From contig JAHHIA010000006.1 in the NCBI GenBank assembly GCA_019359045.1, positions 1-64,000 on the forward strand: 64,000 nt of DNA. Direction: 5' to 3'. Source of the stretch: Scytolyngbya sp. HA4215-MV1. GTDB taxonomy: Bacteria > Cyanobacteriota > Cyanobacteriia > Leptolyngbyales > Leptolyngbyaceae. Below the pieces are notes generated by a model, which made no database searches, had not been told where the DNA came from, and saw nothing but the letters and a program-made list of their open reading frames with translations. Shown piece by piece: positions 18,733 through 28,388 of this stretch (position 1 is the stretch's first letter; every line of letters starts with the position of its first letter). The position numbers were made by a program, and so were the translations under genes.

Positions 18733-20423
18733 GATTTGGGCAAAACAGCAGCCAAAGTTGATTTTAGCGAGTTTCTAATATCCCGCCAGGTCTGGGCAAG
18801 CGGTTGCTGGGTTTGCAAAAAGACACGGGCACAGTTCCGTCCCGGCATTCCTGAAATGGAGCCACCGGGGTGGGTGCCTGCTCCCGTGAGAAACAGTCCG
18901 GCGATCGGGGTTTTGTAGTTGGCTATTTCAGGCAAAGGACGGAAAAATACCATCTGCTCCAATGTCATATCAATGTGGTAATAGTTGCCTTTAAAGGCTC
19001 CCAGTCGTTCTCCTAGCTCCGCGGGACTTTCTACCCGACGGGCGATTGTTGCCTGTTTCACGTTGGGAGCATACTCTGCCAGCTTATCGATCACCCGGTC
19101 TGCCACTTGGTGCTTCAAGTCATCCGTCCAGCCAGTGCCATTCAACCCCGTCCCTTGCCGTCCTTCAATTTGGTAAGGGGCAAAGAATTCAATCCACAAT
19201 GTATGCTTCCCATCAGGTGCCATCGAGGGATCGAGCATGGTGGGTTGCACCACATACATGGAAGGATCAGCATCGGGGATTTTGCCCATCGCAGGTTCTG
19301 CATGGGCAATTTCGACCTGACGCACCGAATCAGCAATCAGTACGGAACCGATTAAGTACTCATCCTGATGGTTGTGGTGTTGAAACCGCAGGGGTTCAGA
19401 CATCGCCAGGTCGATTTTAAGAATCGTTTCATTATTGTTGATAATGCGTCGCTCCAGGCGCTCGCGCAAGTTGGGGTCAGCCGCATCTACATCCGCTGCA
19501 TCCATACAGTGCAAAAATAGCCGCTGCGCATCAATATTAGAAATGACTCCGTGCTTTACCCGATACTCCGTACCGTTGGCAGTGCGAACACCAACAGCGC
19601 GACCCTCATCTACCAAAATCTGCTTCACCCTCTGATCGGTGAGAATTTCTCCTCCCAGTGCGTTCACCAGGTTAACCAGGGCTTTGGTCAGGGCACCCGT
19701 GCCGCCTTTGGGGCGTGCCATGCCAGGATGGTGACGGGTAGACATCATCATTGCCCCGATCGCTAGATTTTTTTGCGAAGGTGGTACTCCCATTTCGGCA
19801 CTTAAGCGTGCCAGGGGTGCTTTAATGATTTCTGAGTCAAACCATTCGTTGAGCAGGTCTTCGGCACTAGTGAGCATGGTACGGATAAACTCCAATGCCT
19901 TTTGGGTAGACCCGACCGAAGCTACTAAATCTTTGATCTTGCCCAAGTCATAGTTTCCAGCAATGTCAATCAGCGACTTGGGGGGGGCATTGAATATGGG
20001 TGCCAGGGCGCTCACCAGTCGTTGCCAGTATTCCATGAACTCGCGATATTTGCGGGCATCTCTGGCGCTGTAGCGTTCAATCTCGGCACAGGTTTGCTCC
20101 AGCGATCGATGCGCCAAAAAAGCTTGCCCATTGGGATGGGGACAAAACACCACCGGGTCGCAAAATAAATACTCCAAACCATACTTGGTCAGTTCCAGTT
20201 CCTGCACTACAGGTCCTAAGTGGATCAATTCGTGATCAATGGCGCAGAGGTTGAACTGAAAACCGGGAGCCTGATCGGGAATGACTTCTTCGGTGGTGGC
20301 AGCTCCACCGGGCACGGTGCGCTTTTCTAGCAGCAGTACCCGATATCCGGCTTTGAGCAGATAGGCTGCACAGACTAGTCCGTTGTGCCCTGCCCCAATC
20401 ACAATTACGTCGTAAGACTCCAT
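18729..20423 (-). CDS. crtO: Beta-carotene ketolase CrtO
   Basis: This 564-residue FAD-dependent oxidoreductase of the phytoene desaturase superfamily introduces the 4-keto group of echinenone from beta-carotene at membranes. The dinucleotide site GAGHNG is at 10-15, followed by LLEKR and GGAATTE. The C-terminus has the family signature TGAGTHPGGSISGMPG. Long stretches match my memory of Synechocystis CrtO (Slr0088), for example CAIDHE near 60 and LEYLFCDP near 82. I chose the ATG at 20423; a TTG six codons upstream is less likely. Echinenone also serves the orange carotenoid protein. Confidence 0.9.
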   Translation of the reverse strand: MESYDVIVIGAGHNGLVCAAYLLKAGYRVLLLEKRTVPGGAATTEEVIPDQAPGFQFNLCAIDHELIHLGPVVQELELTKYGLEYLFCDPVVFCPHPNGQAFLAHRSLEQTCAEIERYSARDARKYREFMEYWQRLVSALAPIFNAPPKSLIDIAGNYDLGKIKDLVASVGSTQKALEFIRTMLTSAEDLLNEWFDSEIIKAPLARLSAEMGVPPSQKNLAIGAMMMSTRHHPGMARPKGGTGALTKALVNLVNALGGEILTDQRVKQILVDEGRAVGVRTANGTEYRVKHGVISNIDAQRLFLHCMDAADVDAADPNLRERLERRIINNNETILKIDLAMSEPLRFQHHNHQDEYLIGSVLIADSVRQVEIAHAEPAMGKIPDADPSMYVVQPTMLDPSMAPDGKHTLWIEFFAPYQIEGRQGTGLNGTGWTDDLKHQVADRVIDKLAEYAPNVKQATIARRVESPAELGERLGAFKGNYYHIDMTLEQMVFFRPLPEIANYKTPIAGLFLTGAGTHPGGSISGMPGRNCARVFLQTQQPLAQTWRDIRNSLKSTLAAVLPKS

Positions 20424-20569
20424 GCACTCTACCCTGGACAAATGGTTCTTCTAGTATTGAGTGTCAGGTCCCTGACATCAACTATCCGAAAGAATAAAGA
20501 TAGCCGGTATCAGGCGCTTGTATGGCAGGGTACTCCTCACTGCGCGCTCCTCACCAAGTCGTCTGTAAT

Positions 20570-21565
20570 TCAAGGGCGTTTTTTCAACGTTTGCACTGTC
20601 GATAGAAATTGCCCCAAAAAGGGGAGTCCCCCGATCGCGGGTAGCAAGTAGCGCGAAGTACACAATACGCCCAAAGCTGCTGCCACCGGAGCCGCGAAAT
20701 AGGGTTGGTAGAACACAATCAATGCCGCATCCCGTGTGCCAACGCCGGCAAAGGTGAGGGGCAATAAGCCTGCCAAGATTGCCAGCGGAGATAACGCTAG
20801 GTTGGTAAGAAAGGGCACCCAAGCTTTGAGCGCCAAAATGAAAAACCAGATCTGCAATAGGTGCAAGAACCAGATGAAAATCGAAGTGGTAGTGACTTTC
20901 AGCAGTTGCAGCCGATCGCGCCAAAAATAGGTGTGCATTTCTTGCCAGGCAGTCTGCATTTTTGCCAACTTGGCTCTCAGCTTTTTGGGCGAGATCGTTT
21001 GTCCCACAAAAAAGAATAACTGAGCAAAGGAACGAGAAGCCAGCAGCAATCCCCCGATCGCTAACCCTGCCAGAATGCTGAAGGTCATCACCCAAAACAA
21101 CCAATCTTTTTGCGGATAGAGCAGTAATCCAAACGCGCACCAGAGCAACAGCGACAACATATCGCAAGCTTTTTCAAAAATCACCAGTGAGAGCGATAGG
21201 GAACCACTGAGGTGACCTCGTTCTCTCATGAAATATGCTTTGGCGATATCGCCCATTTTGGATGGCAACACCATATTGAGGGTGCTGGCAGCCAGGATCA
21301 AGCGGTTGGCTTCGGGGAAGGACAGAGCGGAGGAGGGGGGAGATGGGGGGAGGGGGAGATGAGGGGAAGGGGGGGAGGAGGCTGGCATTAATTGTTGCAG
21401 TCGCCAAGCGGTGATCAGAGTGATGGGAACGACCATGCTGAGACTGAGGGTCATCCAGACAGGGTCGCAGTTCAGGAAAACCCGAAGTAAGCCCTGAAAA
21501 TCAATCTTCCAGTAGATCACTGCCAAAATGGCAAGGCTGACCAGAATGGAAATCAGGCGTTTCAT
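20570..21565 (-). CDS. LPG-synthase-type (UPF0104) membrane protein, putative flippase
   Basis: The 331-residue protein has about eight membrane helices and motifs of the lysylphosphatidylglycerol synthase transmembrane family (ILAASTLNMVLPSKMGDIAKAYFMRE, and GVGTRDAALI near 270). Members lacking the soluble synthase domain, as here, are often linked to glycolipid or lipid-carrier handling. A Ser/Pro-rich stretch at about 63-80 (PPSPHLPLPPSPPSS) comes from a GA-rich repeat and is probably an in-frame insertion. The gene starts one base after the stop of the upstream gene, so it is the third member of the 20570-24134 operon. Confidence 0.8.
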   Translation of the reverse strand: MKRLISILVSLAILAVIYWKIDFQGLLRVFLNCDPVWMTLSLSMVVPITLITAWRLQQLMPASSPPSPHLPLPPSPPSSALSFPEANRLILAASTLNMVLPSKMGDIAKAYFMRERGHLSGSLSLSLVIFEKACDMLSLLLWCAFGLLLYPQKDWLFWVMTFSILAGLAIGGLLLASRSFAQLFFFVGQTISPKKLRAKLAKMQTAWQEMHTYFWRDRLQLLKVTTTSIFIWFLHLLQIWFFILALKAWVPFLTNLALSPLAILAGLLPLTFAGVGTRDAALIVFYQPYFAAPVAAALGVLCTSRYLLPAIGGLPFLGQFLSTVQTLKKRP

Positions 21566-23164
21566 CTACAGTCTGCGCTCCAGTTGCAAGGGTTCCCCAG
21601 GCGGGAGGGATTTGATGGGTTCGGTCAGGTCGAGCCAGGGTTGTAGCTGTCCTGCCTGATAGGTACGGCTCATCACAACGTAGATGGAAGTCTGGTCGCC
21701 CCCGATCGCCGCTGCTTCAATGGATTTCCAGGAGGGGGCTTTCAGGCGATCGGTCACCAGCCAATAGCCATCCTGCCAACGCAATTGCCGCACAAAGCTG
21801 AAGGGGGCAGATTTCTTGCCCGTAATTAGCACCTTTTGCAACAGACTGCGAATTAAATTGGGGAAGAAGCGCCCAAAACTCAACATCACAATCCGTAAAA
21901 TCATCAAATTCAGCGGGGTCATTTGCTTCTGCTTTGCCCATCCCAGGTTGCCTTGAATAACAATTTCATCCTCGCTGATTTGAGTTTGATAATTGCCAAC
22001 CAGATGCCCCACCGCATTTTTGAGGGCTTTTCCCTGTTGCACCAAAAGCGAGAATTGGGTATCGGAGACAATCAGCCGATTGTGGCTGAAGAATTTGAAG
22101 ACGCCACCTTTGTTTAGTGCCAGATAAAGCTCGGTATTTTGGCGGCGATCGATGAGAACTTTGGCATTCTTGAGCCAGATCCTGCCTTCGGGACGGGACA
22201 GAGGAGGGGGGCGATCGGGGACAAAATCTCGCCATGCTAACAGATAGTTCCAGGTATGGTGCCCCACAATGTGGTCGTCGGCATAGCAGGGAGCCAGACC
22301 CTTTTGCAAACCTACCAAAAACGCATCATTGATTTGCAACGCCTCTGGTAGCCAGCGCCCCACCCACTCAAACCCCGCTGGGAAAAAGTTGTAGGTATTG
22401 CGACTGGTATATTCGCCCCCATAGGAACCATCGGGATGAACAAAATGGGCAGCCAATTTTACAGCTTTGGTCAGCGCTTCCTGAAGCCGAGGCTCGGGTT
22501 GCATCTGGTAAATCCACGCCAGACAAGAAATGGTCAGTGTGTGATAGCCCGGATCACAGCCTTCATATTCCTGAAACCAGCCTTCCGCATCCTGCCAGGA
22601 CAGCACCTTTTCTAGCCGTTGTGCTTTGGCGCGATCCCACTGTGGCGTTTGCAGCAACCGCGACAGCAACTCTAGACACAGCACAATCAGCGCCTGATGA
22701 TTGGCAAGCTGTCCACTTTCGTTATGGTGTGCTAGCCAGTTTGCTCGCTGTTCAAAAAAGCGCAGTGCAGCATAATTATTCAACTCCATCAGTTGATAAC
22801 TCTCGATGCAGGCAAGCAGTGAAAAGGCGGCAGCTCCTCCGGCACGTTCAAAGGGAAAATAATCATCGCAGGAGCCGTCGGCATGGGTACTTTTGGCAGC
22901 GTAGAGAATACCAGCCTCGACCCAATTGCGTAAAATTGGCTGTTGATAAAATGGATTGTCGGCAAGTTGGGTGTGGTATGCCAACGCTAATGGCAACACA
23001 AACTCTTGAGACATGCCGCTGGGAAAGTCGATGATTTTATATTGCCAGAAGTTGCGATCGCAACAGCCATAAGTCGGGCTATGGTGGTTGCGATCCATGA
23101 GCGTCAGAATTTTGGGAATCTGGGCGATCGCCTCCCGCGCAAACAAATCTCGACTCATGGACAC
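21566..23164 (-). CDS. Helical toroid-like protein, possibly polysaccharide-acting
   Basis: The N-terminal 330 or so of its 532 residues look like an (alpha/alpha) toroid, as in heparinase-like lyases or unsaturated glycuronyl hydrolases. Repeated helical motifs include DGSCDDYFPFER near 97-108, CDPGYHTLTISCLAWIYQ and HPDGSYGGEYTSRNTYNF. The C-terminal 200 residues are beta-rich. This suggests an enzyme acting on a uronic-acid-containing glycan, but catalytic residues cannot be assigned from sequence alone. It lies between a GT2 glycosyltransferase and a membrane protein in a tight operon (10-bp gap upstream, none downstream). Confidence 0.6.
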   Translation of the reverse strand: MSMSRDLFAREAIAQIPKILTLMDRNHHSPTYGCCDRNFWQYKIIDFPSGMSQEFVLPLALAYHTQLADNPFYQQPILRNWVEAGILYAAKSTHADGSCDDYFPFERAGGAAAFSLLACIESYQLMELNNYAALRFFEQRANWLAHHNESGQLANHQALIVLCLELLSRLLQTPQWDRAKAQRLEKVLSWQDAEGWFQEYEGCDPGYHTLTISCLAWIYQMQPEPRLQEALTKAVKLAAHFVHPDGSYGGEYTSRNTYNFFPAGFEWVGRWLPEALQINDAFLVGLQKGLAPCYADDHIVGHHTWNYLLAWRDFVPDRPPPLSRPEGRIWLKNAKVLIDRRQNTELYLALNKGGVFKFFSHNRLIVSDTQFSLLVQQGKALKNAVGHLVGNYQTQISEDEIVIQGNLGWAKQKQMTPLNLMILRIVMLSFGRFFPNLIRSLLQKVLITGKKSAPFSFVRQLRWQDGYWLVTDRLKAPSWKSIEAAAIGGDQTSIYVVMSRTYQAGQLQPWLDLTEPIKSLPPGEPLQLERRL

Positions 23165-23174
23165 ACTATCCTCA

Positions 23175-24134
23175 TCACGAATCTTTTCCCGAACGCAACT
23201 CCGATCGGCGCAATCTTAACTGAATATCCTCCAACAGTTTGCGATTGACTGCCATCAGATCTGCCACCAACCCCAACATCCACAACTGGAACCCAATTAA
23301 CAGCAAAATAGCTGCCAAGATCAAACTGGGAATGCGTTGCAATTCTCGACCAAATTGCAAAAACAACAGCAACCAGCGAATCCCCAAAATCAGCCCCAGT
23401 GAGAAGGGTATACTGCCCAAAATCATAAAAAACTGGAGCGGACGATAGGTCATGAAGATGCGAAAAATCGTCAGAATCGATCGCTGAATATACGAGGGAA
23501 TACTTTTTAGCAGGCGGGAAGGACGCAAGTAGCCATTCGTCCGAATCGGCACGGACGTGATTGCCATCCCTTTCTGTCCTGCCTGGATAATCATTTCCAG
23601 GGTGTAGGTATATTCGTTGAAAACATTGATCTGCAAGGCAGCATTCCGGCTAATTGCTCGGAATCCGCTGGGAGCATCAGGGATACTGGTATTGCTGACA
23701 ATTCGCACAATCCAACTGCCAAATTTCTGAAGAATTTTCTTGGTTGGTGAAAAATGTTTAATATTTTGGATGGGACGGGCGCCAACGACAATTTCAGCTT
23801 GTCCAGTGAGAATGGGGTCAACCAACGAGGGAATATCTTCGGCGCAGTATTGGTTATCAGCATCTGTATTTACAATAATGTCTGCCCCTAGCTGAAGCGA
23901 GGCTTCCAGACCTGCCATAAAAGCTTTTGCCAAGCCACGATTATGGTCAAAACTGACAATGTGATCGACCCCATACGCTTTAGCAACCTGAATGGTGCGA
24001 TCAGTACTGCCATCATTAATAATCAACCATTCCACTTGATCCACTCCTGCGACTTGTCGAGGTAGCGCTGAAAGAGCAATGCCCAAAGTTGCTTCCTCGT
24101 TATAGCAAGGGATTTGAATAATCAATTTCGTCAT
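23175..24134 (-). CDS. GT2 family glycosyltransferase, polyprenyl-phosphate type
   Basis: The GT-A fold is recognisable in this 319-residue protein: NDGSTD at 40-45, DHNRGLAKAF near 63, and the metal-binding DAD at 91-93. Two C-terminal membrane segments (about 228-255 and 265-295) follow. This is the layout of polyprenyl-phosphate glycosyltransferases similar to dolichol-phosphate mannose synthase, which load a sugar onto a lipid carrier at the inner membrane. It is the first gene of the three-gene operon down to 20570, which fits a pathway where a lipid-linked sugar is made, used and moved across the membrane. Confidence 0.85.
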   Translation of the reverse strand: MTKLIIQIPCYNEEATLGIALSALPRQVAGVDQVEWLIINDGSTDRTIQVAKAYGVDHIVSFDHNRGLAKAFMAGLEASLQLGADIIVNTDADNQYCAEDIPSLVDPILTGQAEIVVGARPIQNIKHFSPTKKILQKFGSWIVRIVSNTSIPDAPSGFRAISRNAALQINVFNEYTYTLEMIIQAGQKGMAITSVPIRTNGYLRPSRLLKSIPSYIQRSILTIFRIFMTYRPLQFFMILGSIPFSLGLILGIRWLLLFLQFGRELQRIPSLILAAILLLIGFQLWMLGLVADLMAVNRKLLEDIQLRLRRSELRSGKDS

Positions 24135-24242
24135 GACTCAGTGAGATGCAGCGGATGACTGTGAGAAAAAGCAATGGGAGGAAGGCACGAGCAAGAAAAT
24201 TCCGAAAACCCCTGTCTGACCCAGCACGATCGAGATCAGCAT

Positions 24243-25268
24243 TTAATGAAACAGTGCCAACCAGACCGGGATCATCATCAATAAGGTGACTGTGGTCAGG
24301 GCAATACTACTGGTTACCAAGTCGCGATCGAGATCATATTCTTCGGCAAGAATTAAGCCGGCAAACGCACTGGGCATTCCCGCCATCAACACCATCACCA
24401 GGCGCGGATCGCCGGTAATTCCTACCACCGTGAGACCAGTCCCTACCAAGCCAGGTAACACCATAGTCTTCAGCACAACCGGAATCAACGCCATTCGCAA
24501 GCTTTGCATTCCTTTGAGCTGACTCAAGCGAATCCCGGTCAACAAAAACGCACTGGGAATCACGAGCCAGATAGAAGCATTCAACCCCGATTCCAGGAAA
24601 ATCGGCAGAGACACGGAACGCGTGGAAAACCCGATCGCAAATGTCCAGAGCGAGGGCACCGTCAGCATATCCCTTGCCTGTATCCACCAATGGTTTTGTT
24701 GTTGAGTGCGACCAAAATAGCTAGCGACCAAAACCCCCACCACGTAAATCCCAATCAGGTTATGGGTGACGCTGTAGAACACTGCCCAACTCAAATAATC
24801 GCTACTGACCAGGGAAGGGACGATCGCCAGCCCAACAAACCCCGTATTTCCCAGGGTTGCAGCTAGGAAAAAGCTACCTTTCCGATGCCGCTCCAAATCA
24901 AACGGTGGATTCACCGACGTTGCATCAGCCGTACTAGCAACTAACAAATCCTGCTCGATCGCAGAAAGCATCTCTGGCGGAGGTTGCCAATATTGGTTTA
25001 AGTAGTGCAACCCACGCCAACTCAACCAGGAGAGCGCTAATCCCAATAGCAAAGCTATGACTGTGACAAACGGAGCCAGACCCACCTGCCCCGAAAAGTC
25101 GGCCTGTCTTGCCAGTGCCAGAATTTCTAAAGGAATACCCACCCAATAGAGGCTACGTCCTAACAAGCGAGGGAAATTCTGCGGCAAAAATCGAAACAAC
25201 AAAATTCCGAGACCTGTCCACAGAATCAAAGGAGAATAAGCACGGAACAGGACTTCAACCATTGGCAT
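24243..25268 (-). CDS. AEC family transporter
   Basis: The 341-residue protein has about ten membrane helices and features of the auxin efflux carrier family: GNTGFVGLAI near 150, MAGMPSAFAGLILAEEYDLD near the C-terminus, and a central hydrophilic loop. Bacterial members are proposed to export small carboxylates or related compounds; the substrate is unknown. I chose ATG 25268 (MPMVEVLF); a TTG start 19 codons upstream is possible. The gene precedes the GT2 operon on the same strand with a gap of about 108 bp. Confidence 0.8.
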   Translation of the reverse strand: MPMVEVLFRAYSPLILWTGLGILLFRFLPQNFPRLLGRSLYWVGIPLEILALARQADFSGQVGLAPFVTVIALLLGLALSWLSWRGLHYLNQYWQPPPEMLSAIEQDLLVASTADATSVNPPFDLERHRKGSFFLAATLGNTGFVGLAIVPSLVSSDYLSWAVFYSVTHNLIGIYVVGVLVASYFGRTQQQNHWWIQARDMLTVPSLWTFAIGFSTRSVSLPIFLESGLNASIWLVIPSAFLLTGIRLSQLKGMQSLRMALIPVVLKTMVLPGLVGTGLTVVGITGDPRLVMVLMAGMPSAFAGLILAEEYDLDRDLVTSSIALTTVTLLMMIPVWLALFH

Positions 25269-25359
25269 GGAGGAATCTAACAGCGGCCAGCGATCGATGT
25301 TTGCCCTTTGCTTAGCATCAGGCAAAAAGCGAAGCGTACTAACAGCACTTTACCAAGAG

Positions 25360-27780
25360 CTACTGTAACACCTTAACGTCTTGAATCAGCCACCGATTGT
25401 CTTTGCGAATTAACTCATATTGAATGGGCAAATTCTCATCGTTATAAGATAATTCTTGCTTCAAATTATCTCCTTCATAATGCTGAGCATTTTCAGTTAC
25501 TTCAGCATCAACCGTTGCCAGATCAGGATTCACATCACTAATTTTGACAGACGTAATTTTCAATGTGTGCTCGTACTTCCAGTACCAACCATCTCGCTTG
25601 GCTTCTTCAGCTCTGGCTCGATACTGAGCCAACATTGGCTCCGTCAAAATCTGATCCAGTGCCTCAATTTGGTGATCAGACCCCAATGCCGCAGCCTTGG
25701 TTGTAAGCCAGGTCTGAATCACTTGCTGGGCAGATTCTTGTGTCAAAGGTCCTGAGGCGTCCACCGCTTTCACTGTCGGAGCGGGAGAAGGAATATCCAC
25801 GATCGGGCGATCGAGACTGACCATGGGATATTCCCCCCGCAAGAGCGGCTTAGGTCCAGACAGTAAGCGAGTAATTAAAAAGCCAGCGGCTCCTACCAAT
25901 AGCAGCCCCAGTAAAATTAACCAGATTGCCCCCGACATTCCCGATCGAGAAGCAGCAGATTGTCCACTGCGTCCTCGTCGAGGTGGAAAATCATCCCCAA
26001 AATCGCTGGACCGAAATCCATTACTCACTTGACCCCGCCCTCCTTCTCTAGCACCCTGACGTGCAGTATTGCCAACCGATGTAGAACTTGTAGTTGAAAA
26101 CTCAGATTCCACCGATCTCTGTCCAACCCGCTCGGCGGCAGGCATGGTGGTTCCAGCAACATTTCCTGATCGTCCATTGCCTGAAGCCAGCGTTGCTGTC
26201 GCCGTTCGAGCCGCCACGGGAGGAACATCCTCAATTACTTTGTCGGACGCCATTGCTGTTGCTCCCCAACCACCCGTTTGAGTCAACCTGACCGAGCCAG
26301 TCGCATAAGCCTGGTTGTTTGCATAGGTTTGATTGTTTGAGTTTCGCGCCGATCGATCTGTGGCAGTATAAACACTGCGTCCTCCTCCTACTGTAACCAC
26401 TGGAGAAACTGCGATCGGTTCTTCGGAAGCGACTGCTGGGCTACCATAAGACGTCGATCGATGCGCAGGCAATACCGTCCACTCATTCTGTGACTCTGGC
26501 TCTGCTGGCAAAGCTTCCAAATAAGCTTGCACTTGCTCATCAGCAAAATATTCTTTTAAAGAAGTCCGACGCTTAACCAAGTCACGAAAATGAGGGAACA
26601 CCTCATCCTGAAGCCAGCGTTCGCCATACAAACAGAGTCCTGGCAACAGATCGGGCGCACCTTGAGAATGTTCTCGAATAAACGCCAGCGGCTCATATTC
26701 CTGGCTGAGTTCCAGCGCTCGGCTGGCTTCCTCTGTCTGACCTAACAAGAGGCAACAAACGGCTTGCTCCAAATGCACATCTTGACGGCTACTCAGACGC
26801 ATCAACATCAATTTGGCTCTTCGCACCAATGCAGGCTGCTGCTCAGCAAATCCGCGCGCCAATAGCGCATACACAGCCAAATAAGTTGCTACTGCCGAGG
26901 GACGATTGGCTTCTGCTTCAAATAAAAGCTGCTGATCGGCTGCGGTCAAATAGCTCCGCAATTGTTGAATAAAGCGCAGAAAATCATCAATATTTAGCCC
27001 AGATTGATCATTGCCGCCGCCATCAATCCCACCTCGCTCCTGCAACATATCTCGCAAAAGCTGCAAGCCCTGTTGGCGATCGTTCACATTTTCTTCAGGT
27101 AGAGCCAACAACTCCAAAATTCGGTAAGGGCGTAACTTATAGAGATCGGATTGGATTTCGCCCCGCACGCTGGGGAATAAAGCCTCTCTTAGCAATAATT
27201 CTTGACCCGTCTCTAACGCCTCGGCTGCATTTTCGTATTGCCCTTGCTGCCACTGTTCCCGCCCCAATTCCAGGCAAGCCAGCGCAACGGTTAACACAAT
27301 ATCTTCTTTCACCAGCCCCACTTGACCCATGCGTCCACTTCTCAGGCTGGCAGTGCCACCACTGAGATAAGGACGCCCCAAGCGCAAAACCAACTCGTAT
27401 TCACCCAATTCTTGCAGAATCAGCAATGCCCCAATCAGCTGATCCTCCCGAATCTCAATACTCGGCGTATAAGCATCCGGGGTCACCTCTTCCGATCTTG
27501 CCCGCAATAAAGACTGTGCCGTAGGGGTTGCCACAGTCAGATCAGACTCTAAATCATAAGTTGTTGCCAGGAAGGTGGCATCGTAGGTCTGACGTTGGGA
27601 GGGGTCTGAAAGCACAGCATATGCTTCATCAAGCAGCTGTCTGCGCGCTGCAATTGCCGCATCCGAATACTCCCGTCTGGGCAATTGCAGGGTGCGATCG
27701 CGGTGCGCCTGCTGCAATTGGTCAGCGGTTGCTTGAATGGGCAAACCTAAGATTCGGTAGTAATCAATTGGGATACGCAC
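25360..27780 (-). CDS. ftn2: Cell division protein Ftn2/ZipN (ARC6 homologue)
   Basis: This 806-residue divisome protein is the cyanobacterial counterpart of plant ARC6; it tethers FtsZ to the membrane. An N-terminal J-like domain (1-70, IDYYRILGL) leads into a long helical region with TPR-like pairs. A low-complexity linker at about 430-610 follows, one membrane span lies at 617-636 (GAIWLILLGLLLVGAAGFLI), and the C-terminal 120 residues (TQESAQQVIQTWL, GWYWKYEH) form the IMS/DUF4101 domain. The usual HPD of J domains is absent, as is normal for this family. It is divergent from pdhA across 608 bp. Confidence 0.9.
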   Translation of the reverse strand: MRIPIDYYRILGLPIQATADQLQQAHRDRTLQLPRREYSDAAIAARRQLLDEAYAVLSDPSQRQTYDATFLATTYDLESDLTVATPTAQSLLRARSEEVTPDAYTPSIEIREDQLIGALLILQELGEYELVLRLGRPYLSGGTASLRSGRMGQVGLVKEDIVLTVALACLELGREQWQQGQYENAAEALETGQELLLREALFPSVRGEIQSDLYKLRPYRILELLALPEENVNDRQQGLQLLRDMLQERGGIDGGGNDQSGLNIDDFLRFIQQLRSYLTAADQQLLFEAEANRPSAVATYLAVYALLARGFAEQQPALVRRAKLMLMRLSSRQDVHLEQAVCCLLLGQTEEASRALELSQEYEPLAFIREHSQGAPDLLPGLCLYGERWLQDEVFPHFRDLVKRRTSLKEYFADEQVQAYLEALPAEPESQNEWTVLPAHRSTSYGSPAVASEEPIAVSPVVTVGGGRSVYTATDRSARNSNNQTYANNQAYATGSVRLTQTGGWGATAMASDKVIEDVPPVAARTATATLASGNGRSGNVAGTTMPAAERVGQRSVESEFSTTSSTSVGNTARQGAREGGRGQVSNGFRSSDFGDDFPPRRGRSGQSAASRSGMSGAIWLILLGLLLVGAAGFLITRLLSGPKPLLRGEYPMVSLDRPIVDIPSPAPTVKAVDASGPLTQESAQQVIQTWLTTKAAALGSDHQIEALDQILTEPMLAQYRARAEEAKRDGWYWKYEHTLKITSVKISDVNPDLATVDAEVTENAQHYEGDNLKQELSYNDENLPIQYELIRKDNRWLIQDVKVLQ

Positions 27781-28388
27781 AGTCCACTTCCCTAGCAGCG
27801 AATCAACAGAATCAGGCTATAGCATAAACCACAGGTCATCCGGCGAGTGCCCCCATGATAGCTCTTAGCTCGTTCAACAATTTCAAAAATCAAGTCTACT
27901 CCCGAATATCAATCACGATCGGCTGAAATAACATAAGTTTTAACAACTTGCATGGTACAACAACAAAACTTGAATCACTCCCTTGCCAATCTGTTTCAAA
28001 TCCGCCACCCAAAACGCAAAAATATTGAAATTGGCATCCATTACTTCGCATTTGAAGCAATCAGGTCACCCCATTAACCCGATCTGCCAAAAGCATCGAC
28101 ATCCAGGATTAAGAATTTGCCTTTTATCCCATCAGGAAGGTATTTTGATGGCGGGCACCCAATATTAACAACCTATCCACTTGAGTTCTGCTGCTGTACT
28201 AAGACGCCCCTGCTTAGCCGATAATGATGCAGGATGCCCTAGTATACAGCCAAATTCTTGAAAGGGAACGGGTTAGATTTGTCTAGGTTTCATGGGAACT
28301 TCACGGTTCAGCTTGAACCCAAAGACAACAACTACAGGTATCTTAGAGAAAATCTGCTTCCGTGTTGCTGCGAGGATACTATAAGTCG
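27781..28388. other. Divergent intergenic region between ftn2 and pdhA
   Basis: This 608-bp spacer must hold promoters for both flanking genes. I see no RNA gene, long repeat or convincing ORF in it. Its short ORFs overlap shadow frames and lack family features. Confidence 0.4.

Noticed and set aside
20478-21167. Long minus-strand frame of 229 codons
   Set aside because: It overlaps the flippase-like gene over most of its length in another frame and has no family features or spacing of its own.
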